A stretch of 64,000 bases of DNA from an uncultured Pelagibacteraceae bacterium. Lineage in GTDB: Bacteria > Pseudomonadota > Alphaproteobacteria > Pelagibacterales > Pelagibacteraceae. The notes below the pieces were generated by a model. It was not told the DNA's origin, made no database searches, and worked only from the letters and a program-made list of their open reading frames with translations. The stretch lies in contig CACMFU010000001.1 in NCBI GenBank assembly GCA_902613065.1, positions 1-64,000 on the forward strand, given 5' to 3'. The translations under genes were made by a program, and so were the position numbers. Of this stretch, positions 48,644 to 59,112 are shown piece by piece; position 1 is the first letter of the stretch; each line of letters opens with the position of its first letter.

Positions 48644-49207
48644 ATGTTTAAATTCCTTTTATTACTTTTTTTATTAATATTGCCAACAAAACTTAGTTCA
48701 GAAATAAATAATGATTACTATGATAACAATTATTTTCATATTGGAAAAATGAACTCTTACAATAGTGAGTTCATTTTATATTTTAAAACACGAAAGAAAG
48801 CTATTTTAGCAAAGGGAGAATTTTCTAATTATATTAATGATTTTCCACAGGACTTATACTTATATGATAAAAATTTAAATAAAGATTATCCTTTAATTTC
48901 ATATGACTGGTTTCCAAAAAAAATTAAAAAAATATCAAAAAAATATAATTATCCACTTTTCCCAGAGGATTTTGCTTACTATTTATTAAATGACAACAAC
49001 ACTTTAATTTTGATAAGTGCAAAAAAAAATTTTAATGAAAATTTAAAATATGACATAAAAAATAATAAGTTAGAAATTGCTAAGACTTCTGGCAAATTAA
49101 ATTTTATAATCTCTTCTTATGCTGAAAACTGTGGTTATAAATCTCTAAAAAATAATTTTGAGTGCAATATCTATAAACCTTTAATTTCTAAAAATTTGCT
49201 TAATTAA
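48644..49207 (+). CDS. Hypothetical secreted protein
   Basis: N-terminal signal peptide, no family recognised. Confidence 0.6.
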   Translation: MFKFLLLLFLLILPTKLSSEINNDYYDNNYFHIGKMNSYNSEFILYFKTRKKAILAKGEFSNYINDFPQDLYLYDKNLNKDYPLISYDWFPKKIKKISKKYNYPLFPEDFAYYLLNDNNTLILISAKKNFNENLKYDIKNNKLEIAKTSGKLNFIISSYAENCGYKSLKNNFECNIYKPLISKNLLN

Positions 49208-50117
49208 CTTGGGTAAAAGCATTTGCAAACTTCTCAGCTTCAAATAATTGTAAGTCATCCTCTTTTTCTCCAAGCCCGAGACCAACAATAGGTACTTTAT
49301 ATTTCTTTGAAATCGCGACCAATATCCCACCTTTTGCAGTTCCATCAAGTTTTGTCATTATGATGCCTGTGATTGGAATTAATTTATTAAATTCTTCGAG
49401 TTGATTAATTATATTTTGTCCCGATGTTGCATCTAAAACTAAAATAACCTCGTGAGGCGCTGTTTCATCACTTTTTTTAATTACATTTCCTATTTTTTTT
49501 AATTCATCCATTAAATTCTTTTTATTTTGTAATCTTCCTGCCGTGTCTACTATTACTTGATCTATATTTTGACTTTTAGCTATTTCCATTGCTTTAAAAG
49601 CAACTGAAGCCGGATCTGAACCAGGATCTGATTTTACAATTTTAGCATCAACTCTGTTAGCCCATTCTTCTAATTGATCAATAGCAGCCGCTCTAAATGT
49701 ATCGCATGCTGAAAAAAGAACTTTACTATTATTTTGTATAAATATTTTTCCTAATTTTCCAATAGTAGTTGTCTTACCAACTCCATTAACACCTGAAACT
49801 AATATTATATTTGTCTTTTCTTTTTTTAAAAAAAAATCTTTCTTTTCTAGGGGTGTCATTAGTTCTAAAATATAATTATTAAGTATTTCGAAAACTTCCT
49901 TGATTGGATCATTTTTAGGATCAATCTTTTTTTGAGCAATTATAGATTTTATCTCTGATGCTGCATCTATGCCCACATCTGAGCTGATCAAGAATTCTTC
50001 TATTTTATCAAGAGTTGCATCGTCAATTTCTTTCTTAACTATTATTTCTTTAAGGCCTGATGCTATATTGCTTGCACTTCTTTTAAATCCGATTTTAAAT
50101 TTTTCAAAAATACCCAT
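49200..50117 (-). CDS. ftsY: Signal recognition particle receptor FtsY (short, NG-domain form)
   Basis: VSGVNGVGKTTTIGKLGK, FSACDTFRAAAIDQLEEWA, VDTAGRLQNKKNLMDELKK, MTKLDGTAKGG. Confidence 0.97.
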   Translation of the reverse strand: MGIFEKFKIGFKRSASNIASGLKEIIVKKEIDDATLDKIEEFLISSDVGIDAASEIKSIIAQKKIDPKNDPIKEVFEILNNYILELMTPLEKKDFFLKKEKTNIILVSGVNGVGKTTTIGKLGKIFIQNNSKVLFSACDTFRAAAIDQLEEWANRVDAKIVKSDPGSDPASVAFKAMEIAKSQNIDQVIVDTAGRLQNKKNLMDELKKIGNVIKKSDETAPHEVILVLDATSGQNIINQLEEFNKLIPITGIIMTKLDGTAKGGILVAISKKYKVPIVGLGLGEKEDDLQLFEAEKFANAFTQVN

Positions 50118-50941
50118 TATATTTTGATATTAATCTTTTCAATTTCAGATACAGGACCTCTCATTTTTATATTTAATTCATTATCAATTTGAATATTTAA
50201 AATTCCTGTCGAAAATTCTATTTTTGAATTACTGTTTTGTAGTTGATTTAAATTAGCTGCGACTGCTGTTGCACATGCTGCAGTCCCGCAAGCTTTTGTT
50301 AAACCTGCACCCCTCTCCCAAACTTTAATTTTGTAATGTTGTTCACTAATTTTCTGAGCTATTGTGACATTGCATTTCTCAGGGAAAACTTCATGATTTT
50401 CTATTAATGGTCCATATTTTTTTAAATTTATTTTTTCTATATCCTCGCAAAAATATACGATATGAGGGTTTCCAACATTCACTGCAATACCACCATCCAT
50501 TTTATTTCCGTCAATATCAATCATACCAAGTGATAGATTTTTAGTATCAAGATTTTTACTTAAAGGAATTTTGTTCCACTCTAAATTTGGAGTTCCAATT
50601 ATCGTTTCAACATCTTTATCATTAAGAACTTTAGATTTTAATATTTTTGAGGATACCGAAATTTCAATTTCTTTTTTATTTTTTTCAATACTTAGTAAAT
50701 AAGCAACACATCTAGTTCCATTTCCACATGCATCTGAGCGGCTTCCATCCGAGTTAAAAAAAGCAACATCAGCATCAGCTTTTTGACTTTTGTTTATGTA
50801 GATCAACTGATCGCACCCTATGAAATCTCTGTCACAAATTTTTAAGATTTGGTCATTTGATAAGTTTAAACTATTTATTCTCTGATCAATAATAACAAAG
50901 TCGTTACCCAATCCGTCCATTTTAAATGCTTCAAATTCCAT
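50117..50941 (-). CDS. dapF: Diaminopimelate epimerase
   Basis: FKMDGLGNDFVIID, SDACGNGTRCVAYL, WERGAGLTKACGTAACATA. Confidence 0.97.
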   Translation of the reverse strand: MEFEAFKMDGLGNDFVIIDQRINSLNLSNDQILKICDRDFIGCDQLIYINKSQKADADVAFFNSDGSRSDACGNGTRCVAYLLSIEKNKKEIEISVSSKILKSKVLNDKDVETIIGTPNLEWNKIPLSKNLDTKNLSLGMIDIDGNKMDGGIAVNVGNPHIVYFCEDIEKINLKKYGPLIENHEVFPEKCNVTIAQKISEQHYKIKVWERGAGLTKACGTAACATAVAANLNQLQNSNSKIEFSTGILNIQIDNELNIKMRGPVSEIEKINIKI

Positions 50942-50961
50942 ATAAATAATACTTAACTTAT

Positions 50962-50990
50962 TTATTGACTTTTTGAACCTCTAATATAAT
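50962..50990 (+). promoter_or_regulatory. Putative sigma70-like promoter for the ffh leader RNA
   Basis: TATAAT at 50985-50990; TTATTG (50962-50967) gives a 17-nt spacer; TTGACT (50965) gives 14 nt. Confidence 0.55.
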
Positions 50991-50996
50991 TTACGC

Positions 50997-51094
50997 GCAC
51001 TTCCGCAAAATACAGCAATTTGCGGTGTCTTTGGAAACAAAGAGATCGACACCAGTCAGCGAGGGTTCGCCCACTGGTGCGATACTTGCTGTGC
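50997..51094 (+). ncRNA. Structured leader RNA directly upstream of ffh: three abutting hairpins plus predicted pseudoknot
   Basis: CCGCAAA/TTTGCGG; TGTC+TTTG/CAAA+bulge+GACA; CCAGT+bulge+GGG-TTCG-CCC+ACTGG; loop ACAGCAA complementary to TTGCTGT 51086-51092. Confidence 0.75.
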
Positions 51095-51100
51095 AAAATT

Positions 51101-52459
51101 ATGTTTGAAAATTTAACTAATAAATTTGAAGAAATTTTTTCTTCATTAAAAAAAGCCCCTTCTCTTGATGAAAAGCAAGTTGACGAGGGTTTAAAAAGTA
51201 TAAGGTTGGCTTTATTAGAAGCCGATGTTTCTTTAGACGTAGTTAAGGAGTTTATTAGTAGAGTTAAGCCCAAAGCGCTAGGTCAGGAAATTATAAGGTC
51301 AACTTCTCCCGGAGATATGGTTGTAAAAATCGTTTATGACGAAATAGTATCTTTTTTAGGTGATAAGAATTCTGAAATATCCCTTAATGCTGTCCCTCCA
51401 GTTCCAATCATGTTAGTTGGATTGCAAGGTTCGGGAAAAACCACAACAACCTCAAAATTAGCAAAATTTTTAGAAAAAAATAATAAGAAAAAAGTAATGA
51501 TGGCTAGTTTGGACGTTTACAGACCTGCCGCGCAAGAGCAATTGAGACTTTTGGGTGAACAAAATAATATTGAAACTTTGCCAATTATAGAGGGCCAGCT
51601 TCCAGCTGATATTTGTAGAAGAGCTTTAAGTGCTGCAAATTTAAATGGTTGTGAAGTAGTTTTATTTGATACCGCTGGAAGAACACAAATAGATTTTCAA
51701 ATGATGAATGAAATCAAACAAATTGAAACTATTATTAATCCTGCAGAAACTATACTAGTAGCAGATTCTCTAACAGGCCAAGTTGCTGCTAATGTAGCCA
51801 AGGAATTTAAAAATACAGTAAATTTGAGCGGTATTATACTTACAAGAGCAGATGGAGACGGAAGAGGTGGAGCAGCATTGAGTATGAAATATGTTGCTGA
51901 GATCCCCATAAAGTTTCTTGGTGTTGGAGAAAAAATTGAGAATTTTGAAGTTTTCCATCCTGATCGAATTGCAAATAGAATTTTGGGAATGGGAGATATC
52001 GTTTCCTTAGTTGAAAAAGCTTCAGAAGATTTAGATCAAGAAAATTTAAAGAAAACAGAAGAGAAACTTAAAAAAGGTCAATTCTCGATGGAAGATTATC
52101 TTTCTCAATTACGTCAAATGAAAAAGATGGGTGGAATAGAAGGCATAATGTCATTTCTCCCTGGAGTTTCAAAAATTAAATCACAAATGGACCAATCAGG
52201 AATAGATGAAAAAATTATTACTCAAAATGAAGCTGTTATTTTATCAATGACAAAGCAAGAAAGAGAAAATCCTAAAATTATAAATGGATCAAGAAAAAAA
52301 AGAATTGCTAATGGCTCAGGTACAGACATTGCCACTATCAATAAGTTGTTAAAACAATTTAAGATGATGTCAGAAATGATGAAAAAAATGTCTAAAGGAA
52401 ACATGAAAGGAATGGCGGATAAAGGGATCCCGCCTGAACTATTTAATCAATTAAAATAA
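51101..52459 (+). CDS. ffh: Signal recognition particle protein Ffh
   Basis: MFENLTNKFEEIF; GLQGSGKTTTTSKLAKFL; DTAGRTQID; Met-rich M domain. Confidence 0.97.
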   Translation: MFENLTNKFEEIFSSLKKAPSLDEKQVDEGLKSIRLALLEADVSLDVVKEFISRVKPKALGQEIIRSTSPGDMVVKIVYDEIVSFLGDKNSEISLNAVPPVPIMLVGLQGSGKTTTTSKLAKFLEKNNKKKVMMASLDVYRPAAQEQLRLLGEQNNIETLPIIEGQLPADICRRALSAANLNGCEVVLFDTAGRTQIDFQMMNEIKQIETIINPAETILVADSLTGQVAANVAKEFKNTVNLSGIILTRADGDGRGGAALSMKYVAEIPIKFLGVGEKIENFEVFHPDRIANRILGMGDIVSLVEKASEDLDQENLKKTEEKLKKGQFSMEDYLSQLRQMKKMGGIEGIMSFLPGVSKIKSQMDQSGIDEKIITQNEAVILSMTKQERENPKIINGSRKKRIANGSGTDIATINKLLKQFKMMSEMMKKMSKGNMKGMADKGIPPELFNQLK

Positions 52460-52473
52460 AGGAGATATAAGTA

Positions 52474-52920
52474 ATGTTAAAAATGAGACTATCAATGGGA
52501 GGTACTAAAAAAAGGCCAGTATATAAAATTGTTGTGGCTGATAGTAGATTTCCAAGAGACGGAAGGTTTATAGAAAAATTAGGTTTTTATAATCCGTTAT
52601 TACCGAAGGATAAAAAGGAAAGAATTGGCTTAGATTCTGAGAGAATTAAATATTGGTTAGGTCAAGGAGCTCAGCCAACAACAAGAGTTGCAAGGTTATT
52701 GGGAGAAAACGATATAATGCCAATGCCTGAAAAAGGAAACAATCCTCAAAAAGCAATTCCTAAAAAAGATAGAAAAAAAGCTGACGAAGGTGGAGAAGTG
52801 AAACCAGAAGGAGATGCATCTAAACCAGCAGAAGCACCTAAGGAAGAAGCTAAGCCAGCAGAAGCACCAAAGGAAGAAGCTAAGCCAGCAGAAGCACCAA
52901 AGGAAGAAGAAAAAAAATAA
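52474..52920 (+). CDS. rpsP: 30S ribosomal protein S16 with C-terminal repeat tail
   Basis: [42 protein letters not shown]; tail ([10 protein letters not shown])n. Confidence 0.97.
   Translation: MLKMRLSMGGTKKRPVYKIVVADSRFPRDGRFIEKLGFYNPLLPKDKKERIGLDSERIKYWLGQGAQPTTRVARLLGENDIMPMPEKGNNPQKAIPKKDRKKADEGGEVKPEGDASKPAEAPKEEAKPAEAPKEEAKPAEAPKEEEKK
52821..52910 (+). repeat. Three tandem 30-bp repeats within rpsP 3' end
   Basis: taaRccagcagaagcaccWaaggaagaagM at 52821, 52851 and 52881. Confidence 0.97.
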
Positions 52921-53615
52921 TGTTAGAAGCTCGTATATTCACACTCTATCCAGATTTTTTTCCAGGCTATTTAGGCCAAGGTATTTTTGGTAAAGCACTA
53001 TCTGAGAATAAATGGAAAATAGATACTGTGGATATAAGAGAGTATGCATTTGATAAGCATAAAACCGTTGATGACACTCCTTACGGAGGAGGTGAAGGTA
53101 TGTTAATGAAAGCAGATGTATTAGCAAAATCAATAGATAAGAATGTTAAAGATGGCGAAAAGATTATTTATCTAAGTCCGAAGGGTAAGTTGTTCAATCA
53201 TCAATTAGCAAAACAACTATCTCAAGAAACAAAAATAAATATAATTTGTGGACACTTTGAAGGAGTTGATGAAAGATTGTTAAAAACAAGAAATATTGAG
53301 GAAGTAAGTATAGGAGACTTTGTTTTATCTGGAGGTGAAGGAGCTTCATTTGTAATTCTTGATGCAATTTTAAGATTTATTCCTGGTATTCTTGGTAATA
53401 CAAATTCAGCTAAAGAAGAAAGTTTTGAAAACGGACTTTTAGAGTATCCTCAATTTACAAAACCTCAAATATGGGAGGAAAAAAGTGTTCCAGACGTGCT
53501 ATTATCAGGCGATCACGCCAAAATTAAAGACTGGCGTTTATCTCAATCTGAGGCTATAACACGCGACCGAAGACCGGATTTGTGGCAATTATATAAAAAA
53601 ACTAAAGAGAATTAA
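52920..53615 (+). CDS. trmD: tRNA (guanine-N1)-methyltransferase
   Basis: [48 protein letters not shown]. Confidence 0.97.
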   Translation: MLEARIFTLYPDFFPGYLGQGIFGKALSENKWKIDTVDIREYAFDKHKTVDDTPYGGGEGMLMKADVLAKSIDKNVKDGEKIIYLSPKGKLFNHQLAKQLSQETKINIICGHFEGVDERLLKTRNIEEVSIGDFVLSGGEGASFVILDAILRFIPGILGNTNSAKEESFENGLLEYPQFTKPQIWEEKSVPDVLLSGDHAKIKDWRLSQSEAITRDRRPDLWQLYKKTKEN

Positions 53616-53616
53616 A

Positions 53617-54198
53617 ATGAAGACAATTGAAGAAATTAATCAATCTAAAGTAAAAAAAATTATTTCTGAGAGAAAGCATCCAGAATTTTTCCCAGGTGAT
53701 ATTGTTAAAGTAGGAGTTAGAATAACTGAAGGAAAAAGAGATCGTATTCAATATTTTGAAGGTGTGTGTATTGCGAAAAAAAATAGAGATATCAATTCTT
53801 CTTTTACTGTAAGAAAAATTTCTTTTGGTGAGGGTGTGGAAAGAACATTTGCTTTATATAGTCCGATTGTAGATACAATTAAAGTTGTAAGGTCAGGAAA
53901 AGTTAGAAGAGCCAAGTTATATTATTTGAGAGATAGAACAGGTAAATCTGCAAGAATTGCAGAAAAAATTAAAAAGAAAATAGGTATAGATGTCGAAACT
54001 AAGATTCACGAAGTAACAGAAGAAAATGTTATGCCTGATACAGAGCAAAAAACAGCAGACAGCCCACAAGATACCAATAAAGATGCTCCAAAAGTAGAAG
54101 CAAAAAAACCAGAAGAAAAAAAAGAAACTAAAGAAGAAACCCCATCAGTAGAAAAAAAAACTGATGAAAAAAAAGAAAATCCTGAAGTAAAAAAATAA
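53617..54198 (+). CDS. rplS: 50S ribosomal protein L19 with long charged C-terminal tail
   Basis: [65 protein letters not shown]. Confidence 0.97.
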   Translation: MKTIEEINQSKVKKIISERKHPEFFPGDIVKVGVRITEGKRDRIQYFEGVCIAKKNRDINSSFTVRKISFGEGVERTFALYSPIVDTIKVVRSGKVRRAKLYYLRDRTGKSARIAEKIKKKIGIDVETKIHEVTEENVMPDTEQKTADSPQDTNKDAPKVEAKKPEEKKETKEETPSVEKKTDEKKENPEVKK

Positions 54199-54207
54199 TT
54201 TTTTACA

Positions 54208-55611
54208 ATGCCTCAAACTATATACGATAAAATATGGAATGATCACCTTGTTCATCAACAAGAAGATGGAACTTCACTTTTATTTGTTGATAGACATTTA
54301 ATTCATGAAGTTACTAGTCCACAAGCATTTGAAGGTTTAAGAAATTCTAATAGAAAAGTTAGACAACCTTCTTTAACTTTAGCAGTAGCAGATCACAATG
54401 TTCCAACAACGGATAGATCAGTGCCTATTACTGACAAAGATTCAAAAATACAAATCGAGACACTAGAAAAAAACTGTGCAGAATTCGGAATAAATCTTTT
54501 TGGAATGAACGATAAAAGACAAGGAATAGTTCATATTATTGGTCCAGAACAGGGATTTACACAACCAGGAACGATTATTGTTTGTGGTGATAGTCACACT
54601 GCTACGCACGGAGCATTTGGTGCATTAGCATTCGGAATTGGAACTTCGGAAGTGGAACATGTCTTGGCAACACAGACTTTAGTTCAAAAAAAATCAAAAA
54701 ATTTTAGAATAAACGTTAATGGATATCTTCCTGTTGGAGTAACATCTAAGGATGTAATATTACAAATAATCGGAAAAATTGGTACAGCTGGTGGAACTGG
54801 TTATGTAATTGAATATGCTGGAAACTTAATTTCGAATTTAAGTGTCGAACAAAGAATGACTATTTGCAATATGACAATCGAAGGTGGAGCAAGGGCTGGA
54901 CTTATAGAGCCAGATGAAAAAGTTTTTAATTATTTAAAAGGTAAACCAATGTCTCCAAAGAATTCAAATTGGGACAAAGCATTAGAATATTGGAGTAAAT
55001 TAAAGTCTGATGGTGATGCAGAATTTGACAAAGAAATCAGTCTTGAGGGCAAAGATATTAAACCAATGGTAACTTGGGGAACTTCGCCTCAGGATGTAGT
55101 AGATATTGATGGAATTGTTCCTGATCCTGAAAATGAGCAAAACGAAGACAGAAAAAATTCTATTAACAGGTCATTAAAATATATGGGTTTAAAGCCGAAA
55201 ACTAAAATAAAAGATATTAGAATTGATAAAGTTTTTATTGGAAGTTGCACAAATGGAAGAATTGAAGATTTAAGAGAAGCTGCAAAAATCTTAAAAGATA
55301 AAAAAATTGCTTCTCATGTAAATGCAATGATAGTTCCTGGTTCAGGATTAGTAAAACAACAAGCAGAGCAAGAAGGTTTAGATGTAATATTTAAAAATTC
55401 TGGATTTGAATGGCGTGAGCCAGGTTGCTCAATGTGTTTAGCTATGAACGCAGATAAGTTGAAGCCAGAAGAAAGATGTGCATCAACATCAAATAGAAAT
55501 TTCGAAGGAAGACAAGGACGAGGTGGAAGAACTCATTTAGTTAGTCCAGCTATGGCTGCTGCAGCTGCTATATCTGGAAATTTAGATGATGTTAGAAAAT
55601 ACAATAGTTAA
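54208..55611 (+). CDS. leuC: 3-isopropylmalate dehydratase large subunit
   Basis: [62 protein letters not shown]. Confidence 0.98.
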   Translation: MPQTIYDKIWNDHLVHQQEDGTSLLFVDRHLIHEVTSPQAFEGLRNSNRKVRQPSLTLAVADHNVPTTDRSVPITDKDSKIQIETLEKNCAEFGINLFGMNDKRQGIVHIIGPEQGFTQPGTIIVCGDSHTATHGAFGALAFGIGTSEVEHVLATQTLVQKKSKNFRINVNGYLPVGVTSKDVILQIIGKIGTAGGTGYVIEYAGNLISNLSVEQRMTICNMTIEGGARAGLIEPDEKVFNYLKGKPMSPKNSNWDKALEYWSKLKSDGDAEFDKEISLEGKDIKPMVTWGTSPQDVVDIDGIVPDPENEQNEDRKNSINRSLKYMGLKPKTKIKDIRIDKVFIGSCTNGRIEDLREAAKILKDKKIASHVNAMIVPGSGLVKQQAEQEGLDVIFKNSGFEWREPGCSMCLAMNADKLKPEERCASTSNRNFEGRQGRGGRTHLVSPAMAAAAAISGNLDDVRKYNS

Positions 55612-56217
55612 ATGAACAAATTCTCAACATTAAAAAGTATTCCTGCATATTTACCAATTGTAAATATCGATACAGATATGATTATTCCAAAGCAATTTTT
55701 AAAAACAATAAAAAGAACAGGACTGGGAAAAAATTTATTTTATGAAATGAGATATGACGAAAAAGGTAAAGTGGTAGATGACTTTATCTTAAATAAATCC
55801 CCATATGATAATTCTAAGATTTTAATTGCAGGGAATAATTTTGGATGTGGATCATCCAGAGAACATGCGCCATGGGCACTTTTAGACTTTGGTATCACTT
55901 GCGTTATAAGTACTAGTTACGCAGATATATTTTATAATAATTGTTTTAAAAATGGAATATTGCCTATTAAAGTTAATGATGAACAGATAAAAGAACTTTC
56001 TGAATATTCTAAGAGACAAGAAGAAATAGCAATAAATTTACCAGATCAAAAAATAATTTTTGGGAATAAAGAAATCAAATTTGAATTAGATGAATTTAAA
56101 AAAAAATGTTTAATTGAGGGACTAGATGATATTGCACTGTCTTTGGAAAAGTCTAATAAAATAATTTCATTTGAAGAAAAATTAAAATCCACAAAGCCTT
56201 GGATATTTAATGATTAA
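55612..56217 (+). CDS. leuD: 3-isopropylmalate dehydratase small subunit
   Basis: [42 protein letters not shown]. Confidence 0.98.
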   Translation: MNKFSTLKSIPAYLPIVNIDTDMIIPKQFLKTIKRTGLGKNLFYEMRYDEKGKVVDDFILNKSPYDNSKILIAGNNFGCGSSREHAPWALLDFGITCVISTSYADIFYNNCFKNGILPIKVNDEQIKELSEYSKRQEEIAINLPDQKIIFGNKEIKFELDEFKKKCLIEGLDDIALSLEKSNKIISFEEKLKSTKPWIFND

Positions 56218-57319
56218 AGTCAAAAAAAGAAAATTCTTATTATTACCAGGTGATGGTATTGGTCCAGAGGTTATTGGTGAAGTTAAAAAAATTATAACTT
56301 GGTTTAATGTAAATAAATCTCTTGATTTTGATATGGAAGAAGCCTTAGTTGGAGGAGCATCTTACGACAGGCACGGAACACCGATTACAGATGAAGTATT
56401 TTATAAATCATTAGAATGTGAAGCAGTCATTTTAGGAGCTGTGGGTGGACCAAAATATGATAATTTAGATTTTTCCAAAAGACCTGAGAGAGCTCTTCTT
56501 AAGCTAAGAAAAGAATTAAAATTATTTGCAAATTTGAGGCCTGCAATTTGTTTTAAACAATTAGTTGAGGCATCTACGCTAAAACCTGAAATCGTATCAG
56601 GTCTAGACATCATGATTGTTAGAGAATTGACAGGTGGCATTTATTTTGGTGAGCCGAGAGGTATCAAGCCAATTGATAATGGTGAACGTAAAGGAATAAA
56701 CACTCATACTTATACTTCATCAGAAATTAAAAGAGTTGCTAGAGTTGCATTTGATTTAGCAAAGAAGAGAAACAATAAAGTTACTTCCTGTGAAAAATCG
56801 AATGTTATGGAAGCAGGTCAATTATGGAAAGAGGAAGTTCAAAATCTTCACGATAAAGAATTTAAAGATGTTGAGTTAAATCATATGCTTGCAGATAATT
56901 GTGCAATGCAACTTTTGAGAAATCCAAAGCAATTTGATGTAATTGTGACAGATAATTTGTTTGGTGATATGTTGTCAGATGAAGCATCTATGCTGACGGG
57001 ATCTTTAGGTTTATTACCTTCAGCTTCTCTGGGTGCAAAAAATAAAGATGGTGAAATGAGAGCAATGTATGAGCCTGTTCATGGATCTGCTCCAGATATT
57101 GCTGGAAAAGGAATTGCAAATCCAATTGCAACAATCTTGAGTTTTGCAATGGCCCTGAAGTACTCTCTTGACTTAGATAAAGAGGCTGATGACTTAGAAA
57201 AAGCAGTGCAAAATGTACTAGATGATGGGTTAAGAACTAAAGATATTATGTCAAAAGGAACAAAAGAAATTTCAACTTCTGGTATGGGAGATGCGATTAT
57301 TGCATATTTGCAAAAATAA
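56210..57319 (+). CDS. leuB: 3-isopropylmalate dehydrogenase
   Basis: [54 protein letters not shown]. Confidence 0.98.
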   Translation: MIKVKKRKFLLLPGDGIGPEVIGEVKKIITWFNVNKSLDFDMEEALVGGASYDRHGTPITDEVFYKSLECEAVILGAVGGPKYDNLDFSKRPERALLKLRKELKLFANLRPAICFKQLVEASTLKPEIVSGLDIMIVRELTGGIYFGEPRGIKPIDNGERKGINTHTYTSSEIKRVARVAFDLAKKRNNKVTSCEKSNVMEAGQLWKEEVQNLHDKEFKDVELNHMLADNCAMQLLRNPKQFDVIVTDNLFGDMLSDEASMLTGSLGLLPSASLGAKNKDGEMRAMYEPVHGSAPDIAGKGIANPIATILSFAMALKYSLDLDKEADDLEKAVQNVLDDGLRTKDIMSKGTKEISTSGMGDAIIAYLQK

Positions 57320-57351
57320 AAAAATTAACTTAATTTGATACTATTAAATTT

Positions 57352-59112
57352 ATGACTGTTTATTCCGCACCTGTGAAAGATATGATGTTCTTATTTGAAC
57401 ATCTAAAAGATAATAAAAATTATAACGAAATTGAAAAATATAAAGAAGTCACATCTGATCTAGTAAAAGATATCTTAGAGGAAGCTGCAAAAATTAATGA
57501 AGAAATGCTTCTTCCTTTAGCAAAAGCTGGAGACGAAAATCCTTGTGTCTATGAAAATGGAGTAGTTAGAACCCCTCCAGGTTATAAAGAGGCATATTCA
57601 AAATTTATAGAAGATGGATGGGTATCTTTAACTTGTGATCCAAAATATGGTGGCCAAGGAATGCCAAAAACTGTAAGTGCTTTTTTTGATGAAATGCTTT
57701 CATCATCAAGTTTATCTTTTAAATTATATAGTGAATTAAGTATAGGTGCATACAATTGTATTTTGAGTCATGCAACTGAAGAAATCAAAAACACATATCT
57801 TCCTAAAATTGTTGAGGGTAAATGGAGTGGGACAATGTGTTTAACAGAGCCTCAATGTGGAACAGATTTAGGATTAATAAAAACAAAGGCAATTAAAAAT
57901 GAAAATGGTACTTATAATATAAGTGGACAAAAAATCTTTATTACTTCTGGTGACCACGATTTAACTGAAAATATTATACACCTTGTTTTAGCAAGAACAC
58001 AGGATGCACCAAAAGGAACGAAGGGGATAAGTTTATTTTTAGTACCAAAATATGAAATTAATGATGATGGATCAATTGGTCCAAGAAACGGCGTCAATAC
58101 TGTTTCAATTGAATCAAAAATGGGTATTAAAGGTTCACCCGCATGTGTATTAAGTTTTGATGATGCCAAAGGCTATATGATCGGACCAGAGAACAAAGGC
58201 TTAAATTCTATGTTTACAATGATGAACTTAGAAAGAATTGTTGTCGGTATACAAGGATTAGGTCTATCTGAAACAGCTTATCAAACTGCTTTAAGTTATT
58301 CTAAAGAGAGAAAACAAGGTAAATCAAATAATAATTCTAATGGAGAAACAGATTTAATTATTAAGCACGCAGATATTCGAAGAAGTTTATTAAATATGAA
58401 GTCTATAATTGAGGGAGAAAGATCCTTATCTTTTTGGATGGCTCAGCAGGTAGATGTAAGCTTAAGTCATAGTTCAGAGGAAGTAAAAAAAGATGCATCG
58501 GATATTGTAGGTCTTATGACCCCAGTAATTAAGTCATTTTTTACAGATATGGGTATGGAAATAACCAATGAAGCAATTCAGGTTTTTGGTGGCTATGGTT
58601 ATACCAAAGACCAAGGGATAGAACAATTATTTAGAGATAATAGAATTACACCTATTTACGAAGGAACTAATTCTGTGCAGGCAATTGATTTTGTATTTAG
58701 AAAAATTAGTCAGAAAAAAGTTTTTGAAAATTTTATGAAATATGTAGATACAGAAATTCAAAATTGTTCAAAAGTAGACAATTTAAATGAACATGTAAAA
58801 AAAATATCTGAATTAAAAAATATATTGTCAGATTTCACGGACTGGATATCTCCTAATGGCAATACGCCAAAAGACGATATAAGCGCATCATGTAACGATT
58901 ATTTAAGATTTTTTGGTTATTTTTGTCTTTCATTTATATGGCTAAAAACAATGAGAAAAAGCTATGAAAATTTGGAAAACAATAAAGAGTTTTATGAAGA
59001 TAAATTAAATACAGGAAATTATTATTTTGACAAAATTTTGCCTAGAGCTGAGAGCCATTATAAATCTGCTATTTCTGGTAGTAAATATACTATGAGCGCA
59101 AAATTTAACTGA
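57352..59112 (+). CDS. dmdC: Acyl-CoA dehydrogenase, DmdC-type (methylmercaptopropionyl-CoA dehydrogenase)
   Basis: 586 aa acyl-CoA dehydrogenase (GTMCLTEPQCGTDLGLIKTKA, QVFGGYGYTKDQGIEQLFRDNRITPIYEGTNSVQAID) upstream of dmdB/dmdA-like genes. Confidence 0.85.
   Translation: MTVYSAPVKDMMFLFEHLKDNKNYNEIEKYKEVTSDLVKDILEEAAKINEEMLLPLAKAGDENPCVYENGVVRTPPGYKEAYSKFIEDGWVSLTCDPKYGGQGMPKTVSAFFDEMLSSSSLSFKLYSELSIGAYNCILSHATEEIKNTYLPKIVEGKWSGTMCLTEPQCGTDLGLIKTKAIKNENGTYNISGQKIFITSGDHDLTENIIHLVLARTQDAPKGTKGISLFLVPKYEINDDGSIGPRNGVNTVSIESKMGIKGSPACVLSFDDAKGYMIGPENKGLNSMFTMMNLERIVVGIQGLGLSETAYQTALSYSKERKQGKSNNNSNGETDLIIKHADIRRSLLNMKSIIEGERSLSFWMAQQVDVSLSHSSEEVKKDASDIVGLMTPVIKSFFTDMGMEITNEAIQVFGGYGYTKDQGIEQLFRDNRITPIYEGTNSVQAIDFVFRKISQKKVFENFMKYVDTEIQNCSKVDNLNEHVKKISELKNILSDFTDWISPNGNTPKDDISASCNDYLRFFGYFCLSFIWLKTMRKSYENLENNKEFYEDKLNTGNYYFDKILPRAESHYKSAISGSKYTMSAKFN

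Noticed and set aside
51020-51100. N-terminal extension of ffh in the 51020..52459 ORF and the antisense 50962..51273 ORF
   Set aside because: Both run through the structured leader RNA; Ffh homology begins at MFENLTNKF (51101).
50990-51100. Possible SRP (4.5S) RNA gene upstream of ffh
   Set aside because: The conserved SRP core (GGUCAGG...GGAAGGAAGCAGCC) is absent; structure is different, so treated as an ffh leader motif.
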